Made by a program: the position numbers and the translations under genes. Of a DNA stretch of 64,000 nt, positions 47,365 to 58,720 are shown in pieces. The notes under the pieces were generated by a model that searched no databases, was not told the DNA's origin, and saw only the letters and a list, made by a program, of their open reading frames with translations. Origin of the DNA: Liquidambar formosana (Eukaryota > Streptophyta > Magnoliopsida > Saxifragales > Altingiaceae); assembly GCA_039720395.1 (NCBI GenBank), contig CM077826.1:38158790-38222789 (forward strand), given 5' to 3'. Each line of letters starts with the position of its first letter. The first letter of the stretch is position 1.

Positions 47365-48840
47365 TATTATTATATTAAGAGGTTTCTACATAAACATTTG
47401 ATTAATCCCTTAAATACATATGGTCTACTCATCCCACATGCATGGATAATTATAGGATATAAGTACATGGGGTGATCATATATAGAGAGAGGAGTGATGA
47501 GAAAGAAAGCAAAAAAATATTTTTACTATGCGGGATTTAAGTCCATTTAAGCAAACAGAAACTCTAGTTGTGCAACTAACTTCATACCATAATGCTATCT
47601 TCAAACCAAATTGTCAAACTAGACATCATCAATACATCATTAACAAAGGTTGGTATCATGTGGATTCTTATTTCCTTGGTGGAGTTTTTGTTTAATGGGA
47701 AACTATTCTCACAAACATTTACAGTGCAGAGTGATTTCCTTTTCCCCCTCACTTTTTTCAAACCTGTGTCAAATTTAAATGTTCGATAGAGTGGGAAATG
47801 TTGCAGGCTGAATCCGCATCCCTAATCCTCAAAAATGGGGTCTCCACTCCTCTTATTTCTATATGTACCCTTGTGGCATTCTTCGTGAGACCTAACCAGA
47901 AAGCTCTTCATCCCCAATAATGGTGACCAAATCACCAAATATGCAACTTAAATCCCGAAGTTCCAATCACTAGTGAGTCCTTAGAATCCAAGATGACATT
48001 TTATGAGCCTAAACCGAAAAAAAATTGTCTCATAATTCTTATTCTATAGTTCTTCTGGCATACTTTGTGGTGCATTTAATTTCTATTTATTTTTTGGGTG
48101 TTGTGTGCTAACAACAATCTATCTCTAGTCTCCACCCCGATAAGGTTCAATTCCTAAACCTTACATCCATAAATCATTTTAAGCTCAACGAAGGTGGAAA
48201 TTCGATGAGCTTGAAGCGACGAGACCATGACCTCATTAAAACTTAATTAGGTCTGTGGGTGGCATGATTTACATCTCAAGGTTCCTCCATAATTTACTTC
48301 AGGATGACTAGGAGATGTTTTAGTATTGTCGGCAAGTCTTGTCCTTATTGTAGACAACTTTTACCAATTTCAAATGGTTAGGAATTGAAGTCTATTCACT
48401 CGCTATCAATTAACTTAAAAAACTGTCAGTGTAGCTGCCCGGCCTCTACCCGTATCTCTGATTTTGTTTTAATATAACGATGAGATTTCGACTTTCAACA
48501 TTGTGATCGAGGATTGACATACATCCAAACACCACCACAAAATCAAGTGTCTGAGATTGTGATTTAAACCCTAAGTATTGATCTTAATTATCAAGCAAAT
48601 GAAGTGTTCAGTCTGACCTTCAGATGTATAAATGTCTTACGTACTCAGTAACTAGGATGTCCAAAAAAATTTTCAATTCCCTCAAGAAATATTTCCTATA
48701 CAAAATTTGCTGCAAACAATCCAATGATGTGAGAGAGAGCTTTTCGTGGGATTTGCTAAATCATGCCACAGTGTGAATATGGGGCAGTTCAATATCAAAA
48801 AAATAAAAAATTAAAAATAAAAACAGGTTCATGCATTATT
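47365..48840. other. Intergenic, no gene recognised
   Basis: No supported gene or paired repeat. The open frame 47592-47789 (+) has no domain or codon signature. Confidence 0.5.
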
Positions 48841-48948
48841 CTGTAGATAGTGCAATATTAATTCAAATGGCCTTATTAGAAAAACGTACATTAAGCTATA
48901 ATATAATAATGTACGTTTTTCTAATAATTAATATTGCACTATCTACAG
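48841..48948. repeat. Near-perfect 108-bp hairpin
   Basis: Arms 48841-48861 (ctgtagatagtgcaatatta + a) and 48928-48948 pair perfectly. After an 11-nt one-sided bulge (48862-48872), arms 48873-48893 and 48907-48927 (tacgtttttc core) pair perfectly over 21 bp around a 13-nt loop. That makes 42 paired bases with no mismatch. It is either a young foldback insertion or a hairpin-RNA locus; transcription cannot be judged. Confidence 0.9.
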
Positions 48949-51090
48949 CCTATGAAAGAGCGCGCAAGTCCTTGTAGAGAAAATAATTCCGTTTCTTTCA
49001 TATCGCTTTGCCATCACTTTCAAAAATCTAGGGTTTAGCAAAAGTTACCAAAGTTCAAATGATGATAATTAATTGAAAGAAATGGACAACCACCATGAAG
49101 ATAGTAGATCCAAGAACCTTCGTCATCACCCCTAACTTTTTCTAGAGGAAAGCATTTAAAGTCTAAACAACAGTCTCTTAAAATGCTTTTTAAGCGATAA
49201 GAAGCATGGAAAAAGGAAAAGTTTTCTCTCCAACATAGAAAGGCTTAGCTTTGATTTAAAACTAAACCAAACAGGCTAGGCCCATACCTCTCTGTCTCTC
49301 TTTTTCTTTACTACTACTACTAATACTAATAATAATGAGACTCCCAATAATTGCCTGTGAACTGTAATAACCCCACCGGCCTCCTGCTTTTCTCTGTATC
49401 CCAATTTTTTTTTTACTCTCTCCACTGTGTCGTGCCCAATGGGGCCTCATGCTCCCATGCCTTTTATTTTCTTCTTCCTTATGTTTTGTTTTTTTATCTT
49501 TGTTTCAGTCCTGCCCTTTTTCCTTCTCCTCCTTGCTAATCAATTTCATTTTGGACCCTTCCTTGCTTTTTAACCTTTTTACTAGGGAGAAAGGAAGACT
49601 TTGAAGCTTTTTACTGTTGTGTTTGTTAGTGGAAAAGGGAGGGAAATAGGCCCATCAATTTCAAATTCAAAGTCAGAGAAGATCACAAAACGCAGTAGGT
49701 AGTGGGTGGTCCCCCACCATTCTAAGTATGGTCGAGAGATCTGCATGATGTGAAAGTAAAAGGAGGACCAACACCTTAGGAGGAAGGGCATCATCATCAT
49801 CAGGTGTCAAAAGAAAAATGATAAATTCATAATAGATTGTTTCAGAGCATGCATATATGGTCCACCACCATTCTCCTTCCAAAATTACATCATGATATAT
49901 ATTAGATGAAAACAACTGTCCCAGCCATGCGCAATAGGATCATGCACTGTAATTTCAATGGGTACCAACTCAGACCCCCTAATGAATTCTAAATCAATTG
50001 GTTGCTGTGGCTCTATTCGTCAAATAGGCACACGACGAGTGTTCATTTGTATCAGTCGTGATTGACGGACAATCAATTTTCCCTAAACCATGGATCAAAT
50101 TTTCTTGAGAAAATTCGTCTCCAATATGCGCTAGACAAACCAAATGCGGAGCAATTGTTAGGTGGACTCACGTCAAAGAAAGGACACGTACACGTCTTCG
50201 CATTGTTGAATACCTTTACCGAGCGTGAACTTTAGAATTAAAAATCTACGCTTAAAACAAATTAATTAACTAGGACCCTTTGATTTAAAATCTGCACATG
50301 ATAATTCTTTATGTAGGCAGCTAGGTAATAATGGATGGTCACTACTAGTAGTCAAGATTCAGACCCTAGTATCTAAACGCAGCTCTATGACATAGGTAAG
50401 AAGAAAATGCTGGCGTGGGGTATTCACCATTTTGTATAATCTAAAGTAATTGCCAACATATTCAATTATCACATTTGGTAGGCGCCACTGAATTAAACAC
50501 CCTTTTCTGATCGCCTAAAGAAAAAAAAAAAAATTGGACCACCCTTTTTCTCTTGCGATTTGCGAAATAACTTCATTTCTTATTTCATACAACACCAAAC
50601 TAGCACTTTATGTTGGCCTGTCCTTGGGTTGTGTGGGGATAAAATTCCTCATAAATAAAGATTAGGTATAGGGGCAACTGGTTGAAGGTTCATCATAAAC
50701 TCCTATTCTTGTTACAGAGAGGTTTTTAATCTACCTCACAAAAAATAGAACGGATGAGAAGTTTTTTTTGATACAACTAGAAGGGTTAAACCTCTAACCT
50801 ATCCTACTCTCATTATTTACCCAACTCTTACTACTATGCTAACCCTATGCACTTTGCCGGCCATGAACTTTGATTCCTGCAATTGAGGCGTTTTTCCTCC
50901 CAAATAAGAGAACTCCTTTTATAGCTCTGGCGCTACCTATAGATGTAGCTATTCAGATTGTCAACTTTGATTTGGCATAAAGTCTTTGGTTTGTACTACA
51001 AGTCTTGCACGTATATGTTGTGAATCACAAAAATTAAACCTTCTTCTTAAATAATTTATTTTTGGGTCACAAAATATAAGAACTGTTTCA
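48949..51090. other. Intergenic, no gene recognised
   Basis: No supported gene. Short frames at 49262-49915 lack any recognisable feature. Confidence 0.5.
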
Positions 51091-51288
51091 TTCAAAATGT
51101 CCATAAGTAAATAATTGTTATTGATTAAAAAATACACATTTTGAATAAAATAGTAATTAATCTCAAATCAACTTATTTTTTGACATGGAACATTTACATG
51201 AGAAGACTATCTAATCCAACAGTTGGATTCACAACATAAAAATCACTAAATAGAGTTTTGAAGTGTACCGGATATTAGTTAATAGAAG

Positions 51289-51295
<7 letters not shown>
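51091..51295 (+). repeat. Direct repeat, copy 1 (partner 52508-52735)
   Basis: Shares ttgttattgattaaaaaat, cacattttgaata or cacattttggattg, gttggattcaca and agagttttgaagtgta with the second copy. Both copies end at a (TA)n tract. Confidence 0.8.
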
Positions 51296-51325
<30 letters not shown>

Positions 51326-51327
<2 letters not shown>

Positions 51328-51479
51328 ATAATAATCAAGTAAGCACATGCTGATATTACTTATATCAACACCCACATTGGGAGTTGTACATTGTGGATTA
51401 GTGGGATATGATGTATATTGAACCAATGCATGGTGTTGATATAATTTATATCAACACGGGCTGATGGAAACATAACCTT
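51326..51479 (-). mobile_element. (TA)n-embedded MITE, copy B
   Basis: In reverse complement it follows copy A (7466-7640) almost end to end: it starts aaggttatgtttccatcag, contains caccatgcattgg and caactcccaatg, and ends gtgcttacttgattattatc. (TA)n lies on both sides (51294-51325 and 51480-51490). Confidence 0.8.
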
Positions 51480-51490
51480 ATATATATATA

Positions 51491-51668
51491 CAGTCCTAAT
51501 CAGATCAACACGTGTTGATATAAGTTATATCAGTATCATGCATTAAGTGTTGTATCCTTTGCATTAGTATAATGTATCCCTTAACGCATTAAGGCACAAA
51601 GTACAACCGGCCCCCAATGCGGTTGTTAATATAAGTTATATCATCTTGTGCTTACCTGATCATCATCC
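51491..51668 (+). mobile_element. (TA)n-embedded MITE, copy C
   Basis: Same family and orientation as copy A: cgtgttgatataagttatat, then atgcatta and aaagtacaac, and the end gtgcttacctgatcatcatc. TA tracts separate it from copies B and D. Confidence 0.8.
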
Positions 51669-51693
51669 TATATATATATATATATATATATAT

Positions 51694-51933
51694 AATTCTA
51701 ATCAAGTCAACACGTGTTGATATAAGTTATATCAACACCATGCATTGGAAATTGTACTTCGTAAATTAGCCCAATGTATCTTGTTATATATATATATTAG
51801 CACCATGCATAAGGGTTATACCTTGTGCATTGGTCTAAGGTACCTTATAACCCACCAATGCATATGGTATAACCCTTAATGCAGGTGTAGATATAAGTTA
51901 TATCAACACATCTTCAGTACCTAATTGTCATTG
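51694..51933 (+). mobile_element. (TA)n-embedded MITE, copy D (possibly composite)
   Basis: Begins like copy C (cgtgttgatataagttatat) and has an internal TA tract at 51785-51799. It then carries a second half ending gatataagttatatcaacac. Length exceeds the family norm, so it may be two partial copies. TA tracts flank it. Confidence 0.7.
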
Positions 51934-52230
51934 TATATATATATATATAAATATTTTTAAGACATTAGGAGGCTTTGGTCTTTTACTTCTATATTTTTCT
52001 TATTTTTTTTTCTTTTAAAATTTTAAAATAACCCTATTATTATTTTATAACATAACAAAAAAATTAGAAGCAATAAAATAGTAAAGATTATATCAATTTA
52101 AGCTCAAATCCACTAACCTATTATTCTAAAATTCTAACTATGGTGTTGTATACCCACATGCATGTATTGGTGTATCATGTGTGTACTTATATATGTCTTA
52201 GGAAGAGGAAACTTTTCAAAGGTTAAATAA

Positions 52231-52412
52231 AGGGGTAGGGAAGTGAATCAAAGTTTCACTTGTGTTAAGCATAATAAGGCTAAAACTGTCTTTAAGGATT
52301 TTAATGGAGGTAAACTGGTGAATTCCTTTCCAACTTAAGTCACTTTTAAAAGTAGTAAGTAGATATATATATATATGCTTAACATAAGTGAAACTTTGAT
52401 TCACTTCCCTAC

Positions 52413-52416
<4 letters not shown>
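52231..52416. repeat. Inverted repeat with 41-bp arms (40/41 matched)
   Basis: Arms 52231-52271 and 52376-52416 are complementary over 41 bp with one mismatch (aggggtagggaagtgaatca against tgattcacttccctacccct), with about 104 nt between. A (TA)n tract adjoins the right arm. Possibly a foldback element. Confidence 0.9.
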
Positions 52417-52458
<42 letters not shown>

Positions 52459-52507
52459 AAGAATACAAGAACAGGAATATAAAAGAAAACCAAACTGGTC
52501 TTGGTGA

Positions 52508-52735
52508 CTCATTCGCAATGTCTATAAATGAGCGATTGTTATTAATTAAAAAATGCACATTTTGGATTGAATAGCAATCAATCTCAGAGCAACTTAATTT
52601 TTGGCATGAGACGCCTACGTGAGAAGGCTATCTAATGCATTGGTTGGATTCACAAAATACAAATCACTAGGTAGAGTTTTGAAGTGTAGCTGATATTAAC
52701 TAATATCAAATGCACCTGATAATAGAGGGACTGTA
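52508..52735 (+). repeat. Direct repeat, copy 2 (partner 51091-51295)
   Basis: Same order of motifs as copy 1, ending in a short (TA)n at 52735-52747 that has no MITE in it. Confidence 0.8.
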
Positions 52736-53024
52736 TATATATATATAATAACAATATGCCTCCTCCTAGGGCCTCGTCCATTTAATGTTTATGTATAGGT
52801 AAAAAATTTCTTTTGCCCCTCAAGCTTTGCATGGTCTAAAACATTATTAGAGTGCATTTTTTTATCATCTACAATTTACATCATATATAATCCTGGATCT
52901 GTTATAATTATGCTTTCATTAACTAACAATTTCACATATAAATTAATAAGTACCCATATCCAAAACGATTGGAATTTGAAATGTCATAATTCTGAATCTA
53001 GGATTTGCTGCTATAGAAAAGGAG

Positions 53025-53651
53025 TGTTGGCCTAAACTGCAGTGACGTAGCACTAGGATTAGCATTATGCCAGTTGCAATCACTCGAGTCGTGGTGCTTA
53101 TCTATTGTGCTGCCCTTTAAAGATTTGAGGGGTGCTTTCCCTAACACCAATTGGTTTTAGGTGAAATGGTTAGCACTCGGTCTTACAATTAGTATCAAAG
53201 CGAGGTCATGTTGTCGAGTCCCTAAGATAGCGTAGGCATGCACTGGGGGGGTGATTGTTGGCCTAGACTACGGGGATGTAGGGTTACGGTTAGTGTTATG
53301 CCGGTTACGATCACTCGAGTTGTGGTGCTTGGCTACTGTGCGCTGTCCTTTAAAGATTTTAGGGGTACTTTCCTTAACACCAATTGGTTTTAGGTGAAAT
53401 AGTTAACACTTGGTCCTACAATTGGTATTAGAGCGAGGTTATGTTGTCAAGTCCTTAGGATAGTGCATGTATGCATTGGGAGGTGATTGTTGGCTTAGAC
53501 TGTGAGGATGTAGGGTTAGGGTCAGCGTCATGCTAGTTACGATCACTCGAGTCGTGGTGCTTGACTTGCTACTCTGCCTTTTAATGATTTTAGGAATGCC
53601 TTCCCTAACACCTAATTAGTTTTAGGTGAAATGGTTACCACTGAGTCCTTA
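53025..53651 (+). mobile_element. Tandem TRIM retroelement: LTR-internal-LTR-internal-LTR
   Basis: Three LTR-like copies of 163-165 bp (53025-53187, 53256-53420, 53488-53651) start TGTTGGC and the first two end TTACA or CTACA. They are separated by two internal segments of 68 and 67 bp. Each internal segment opens with a tRNA-Met-type PBS (attagtatcaaagc, 53188-53201; attggtattagagc, 53421-53434) and closes with a G-rich PPT (gggggggtgat; gggaggtgat). A purine stretch, gaaaaggag, also precedes the first LTR. No coding capacity. Confidence 0.85.
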
Positions 53652-55160
53652 AGGGAGAATTTACAACAACCTACTATAGTGGATAAGATGGTGACATATG
53701 GTTGTGGCAAGAAACTACTCCTGAACACATTGTTTCATGCAGGAAGCACCATCAAACCTCTATTAACACTATCTCCAGCGAAAAAGCAACCATCTCCTCC
53801 CAACAATGGCTGATGGCTAGGGTTAATGATAGCAATGGAAAAGTAAATCTGCTCCCAAACGGCGGTAACGATCAAACCTCCGTTAATGCCATCCCCAATG
53901 GAAATGCTATAGATTTGCTTTATTGTCAACGAAGACAATGAAAAATGAGATTTACTCCCAATTACTGCGACCTTCGTTAACGCCATCTATGAGAAAAAAA
54001 ACAAATTACTGTAGATTTGCTCCCAATGGCAGCAATGACGAATGAAGGTTCTTACAAATCAATAAAAACGAGTTAGAGATATCCATAGTTGCTTAGGTGT
54101 TAAATATCGTTGAAGTCATTGTTGATGAGTTATAGCCACTTTCTATCACCCAAATGTCTTATTTATCATTTAAAATGGCCTTATAAATTTGAATATCCAA
54201 TTTTTTACTTTGATATCATAGAGTTCACCCAAGACCATGTGACAGTTACAGTCGAGACTCAATCAGCGGTGTAATCCTTGGGACGCCTCTGACTTCTACG
54301 GAAGGGGCTGCATCAAAAAGTTGACATAAAAAACCGTGCTTTTTCTTTAATGTCTTAATTTTCAAAAGTACCTAAAGATAAAATGCTTATAAAAAAGAAT
54401 AATAATAATAATAATAATGTACTCCATAGTATGTATGAATCAGCTAGCGATATTCACAAAGTAAAGTTACCGACGTCGTGTGCATATGAAGCTTTGAAAG
54501 TTCCAGAGTTAAAATATAATGACACACTGAATGACGTGTGGGGCCAAAACCCGAGTCCATATCCCCTTTTTAAGAATAAAATATGGACCGACTTCCCATA
54601 CAACACACACGTAGCGCTATTTTGTTTCCTTTTTTTCAAAAAAAAAAAGTTTACTTTTACATTCTTGACCACCACGGGGCAGCTCATTGTCACGGACCAA
54701 ACTCCAACGAGACAGATACAGCCTACAACATAAAATAAATTTTTATTAAAAAAAAATAGAAAAGAAAAGAAAAAAGTCATGTAATACAACCCCACGTACT
54801 TCAACGCGTGTGCGGATGTCTCGTCGGAGCTTAACACGTGAGAAGGAATCACCACAGTTTTGGTGGACGCTTTCGCTGTAGCTCCAAATCACTCCATACT
54901 TGCATTTCCCAGTGCAGAAAAAAAAAAAAAATCCAAAAAAAAATCCAAAAACAAAAAAAAAAAAATCCTAAATGTATCACTCTCTCTCTCATTCTGATTT
55001 CTTTTTCTTTCCGGATAGACCAGATGTGATGTGATGTGATGCGATTGTATTTGCCACTGAAGAGTGTAAGTAAATCCGTTTGTCCCGCTACGTTCTTAAT
55101 CTTTATTCCTTTTTGGTCTAATAAAGTGACTGCTTTCAACGCTTTTATCATTATATTCAT
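53652..55160. other. Intergenic, no gene recognised
   Basis: A locally repeated motif caaacctc-ttaa-gccatc-cca near 53750-53900 suggests decayed short repeats. An (AAT)n run lies at 54399-54418. No gene supported. Confidence 0.5.
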
Positions 55161-55446
55161 GGGTAAATTACAATGAGACCTCTTCTAAAATCTGACTATT
55201 ACAAATACACCCCTTCACGTTTTTAAAATTACACTGACACTTCTTACTTTACAAAATAAACTACAAAGAGACCCCTCCTTCTAACCTCTGTCCATTAATC
55301 CGTTAAATCATATTCAAATTTTTCCAAAATACCCTAACTACCCTTAGTGGATGATAACTTCCATGTTAAATGCGTATAACTCACCAATCCAATAGTTCAT
55401 CCAATACTTTTGAATTTTTTAATTATTATTGATAAACAACTAAAAG

Positions 55447-55480
<34 letters not shown>

Positions 55481-56132
55481 AAAAATGCCAAAAACAATTT
55501 AAATTTTCTGTCCAACTGATGTGGCAGCTGTCAAATTTGTTGTTTAGAAACAATTATTTTTTTAATTAAATTTTTAATTGATTTGCAAAATAAAAAATAA
55601 AAAAATTGATTTGCTAAGTTGCCACCTCATTTAAGTAAGTAGATTTGAGTATAAAAAAAAAAAAAAAAAAGGCTATGTAGCATTACTCATATGTAGAAAT
55701 AAATAAAAAGAATTATTACAATGGAGTTGCACGTATAGAGGTGGCAAATGAGGTGGCAACTTGGCAAATCAATTTTTTTTTTTTACACATCAATTAAATA
55801 GATAATTGTTTCTAATGAGCAAATCTGATGGCTACCACATCAGTTGGCATTTTTCTTTTATATATATATATGTAATCTTTTAGTTGTTTATCAATAAATA
55901 AATAAATTAATCAAATGTACTAGATGAATGTGTTGGACTGATAAGTTATATGCACTTAACATGGAAGTTGTCATCCAATAAGGATAATTAGGATATTTTG
56001 AAAAAAATTGAAAGTGATTTAACGTATTACGGACAGAAGTTAGAGGGAGGGGGTCTTAATGTAATTTCAAAAACGTGAGGGGGTCTCTTTGTAATTGTCA
56101 AATTTTAGAGGGGGTCTTAATGTAATTAACCC
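55161..56132. mobile_element. Mutator-like TIR element (972 bp) with perfect 9-bp target duplication
   Basis: Nearly 290 bp at each end are inverted repeats. The left begins gggtaaattacaatgagacc, and the reverse complement of the right begins gggttaattacattaagacc. The inner arms share gataacttccatgttaaatg against catggaagttgtcatcc. The 9-mer TATATTCAT flanks it exactly at 55152-55160 and 56133-56141. No transposase. Another MITE sits in its TA-rich centre. Confidence 0.9.
55479..55858. mobile_element. MITE nested in the (TA)n centre of the Mutator-like element
   Basis: The left arm aagaaaaatgccaa, then actgatgtggcagctgtcaa, pairs with the right arm ttggcatttttcttt and gatggctaccacatcagt. Inner arms share ttgatttgctaagttgccac. 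(TA)n lies on both sides, and the outer element's own arms (acaactaaaagata and tcttttagttgt) resume immediately beyond. Confidence 0.8.
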
Positions 56133-56141
56133 TATATTCAT

Positions 56142-57364
56142 TTGCCTCAAACAGTCGCCCCCTACTGTGAGTCGTCCCAACAATATAATTATTTTACTAT
56201 TATAATATTATATGCACATTAATATTAAATGATTTTTAGTTCAATACTCTTATTAACAAACATTGATATTTATTTGTTTATGTTATATGGAGGTTAGGAA
56301 TACAGGGATACTTATGGATAAGTTTTATCATTTTAAAAAAATAGTTTATTTTTTCTTGATGGAAATGAGTTATCTCAAAAATATAATTTGATGGGTATTA
56401 TTTATTTATTTATTTAGAAGAAACATTACAGGGTTCCTCTTAGGGAGGAAGGAAATTCACTTAAAAAATTTACATGATGGTCCTCGAGCGATCTTGCCGC
56501 GCGATAACCAGTGATCCATTCCATGTGGGGTGACCTATGATGGGGCCAATGGGAGATTTTCCTCTTCCTTTTCGTGGGTTAATTGTTTGGTCTCTGGATT
56601 GGTTAGCATAGATTGACCCGTCTGGCCACCACCATCCCTCACACCTAATTATCATGATCTAACCTGGCATGGGGCACCTTCAGTGAGATATCATATATAT
56701 ATGCCAAGCTTACATGATTGCATACATATTTTGATCAAATCTTCAATCCCCTGTTCACTTCCTCAGCCAATTACATTTTAGAATAAAATTTTCTTACATA
56801 CTTCTTGATCGAGATTGTACTTACACAAGAGTAGACATGGATATTATTTGATTAATTATGAGTAATTATATATGGGGTCAATTTAAACTTGCACTTTGGA
56901 ACACTACTCTCCCACGTACCCCTTCTTTTTTCTTCACTGAATATAATGCCTTTGAAGTTTTGGAGAGGGTACGCTAATCATATGCTTTTATGAGTGATAA
57001 ATAATGTTTTTAGCTAAAAACTAGTGTCCATTATTTTGGTTATTAAAACAATGATCCAATCAAGCAAGTTTCTATGTATAATTAGTTGTTTTTCTTGGGC
57101 CTCTTGAATAGTGGTCCTAATAATTTGTTAGATGTAATATAAAAAAAACACACATTATAATTTTATATGCCAAAAAATTGGTGGCACAAATATTTTATTT
57201 TATTTAAATGAGAAAATAGTAATACACTAAAAGTCTAATACATAGCATTAAAGATAAACACCTAAAATCCTCTAATAGAACATCTTATAACCAATCCTAG
57301 GAAAGTTATTTTCCCAAATAACACAATCCTTAATAACATATCCCAAACTAGTCAAAACAATTTT
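56142..57364. other. Intergenic, no gene recognised
   Basis: No supported gene or element. The frame 56470-56655 (-) is unrecognised. Confidence 0.5.
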
Positions 57365-58260
57365 TATTTATTTATTTATTTTGGTGATAAGCAACTCATT
57401 AGATAGAAGAAAGCAAGGCTATGCTTTTAACCCTTTCATGCCCTATCAACCAAGATAATAGCATCTAGTAAAGAGGTGATAGGGATAGAACCAAAGGAAT
57501 TACAAAGGGCTGACCATTGGGCCAAAGAGTGAGTTGTTTGTTAACCAACCTAAGAACACGTCCAGCAACCCACATGAGTAAACCACCTAAAAAAATTTTA
57601 GCATCGAATATGGCAGCAAAAATAGCCCAATCAAGGTGAAGACTCCAAGTCAAAACAATCACAACTCCATTAGCTTCCTCGGAAATTAAGCATACCAATA
57701 GTGCCTATCAAATAAGGAAAGCAACCCTTTAATTATCAAGACAATATTAGAAATACTCCAATGATGCTCATAAGTTCCACATATTGCATTGATCACAATT
57801 TGAGAATCACTCAATTTGAATCTAGCTTATATATATATAGAGCTAACACCTCTATCACAGGCTATACTTAGACCATTAATTTCAGAATGTAATACCTTCA
57901 ACCATAAGAACATCCGCATTTTCTTGTTTGTAAAGAATCGCCAACACTACAACACCTCTCTCATCTCACAAGACAGAGTTACTATTAGCTCGTTTCTGAT
58001 TACCTTAATTACCTTGATTCATCTTCAACTTAAAAGGTTCCCACACAGTGGAACTACCAACTTTTACAATGGTAACAAAACCAATGGTGCGATTACTACA
58101 GCAGAAGTATCATTAGACCATATATTCGTTGTAAATATCCTTTTAATAGATTGCTGTATTGGTGAGAATAGTATTGGGATGAGGACAAATGCCTTGAAGG
58201 ATAATGTGATCGATTTATGTGATTCCAAATAGCCCAAAAAAGAGCAACTTTTTCCTCAAA
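57365..58260 (-). pseudogene. LINE RNase H-like remnant
   Basis: Read on the - strand with several stops and frameshifts, the order KLKMNQG, DERGVVVLAI, QIVINAICGTYEHHWS and SLAQWSALCNSFGSIPI is that of the RNase H-like tail of plant LINE polyproteins. Heavily decayed; boundaries approximate. Confidence 0.6.
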
Positions 58261-58720
58261 AAATATCTTGAGAATTTTTTATTATACAAATAGAAGAGTC
58301 AGACACTTGTGTGTGGTACTTGATAGCTCTTCCACAAGCTTGGTGAAGAGCTCTTAAAGTTTGTTAAGACTAACAATGCTTGGTAAAGGGTCTCATCTTC
58401 TTCGAAAAAAAGCCCTAGTATTACGGACATTGGTTAGGATTCTTATTTTGGAATTAATCCCTTAAATTTGATTTCAATGGTTTAAGGAATTTTCCAATTA
58501 AGAAGACTTTTATTCCTCCTTTCTTGACATCGATTTTAAATTTGAATTTGATTAGAAGATTTGGCATTCCATGTGGTGATGATGGTGATGATGCATTGAT
58601 ATGTGTCACCTATTGTAGATCTATAATATTGTGATGTATTATGATGACATGGGTCTTGTATGTGGGATGTCACACAATTGAATTGCCGTGCGTCTTGTGT
58701 TGCCAAAATCATGTCCATAA

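Noticed and set aside
48841..48948. MicroRNA gene
   Set aside because: A perfect stem alone is not enough; no conserved mature sequence recognised and no expression evidence, so listed only as a hairpin.
54454..54855. 133-residue - strand frame
   Set aside because: Composition dominated by A/T homopolymer translation (F/K runs); no recognisable motif.
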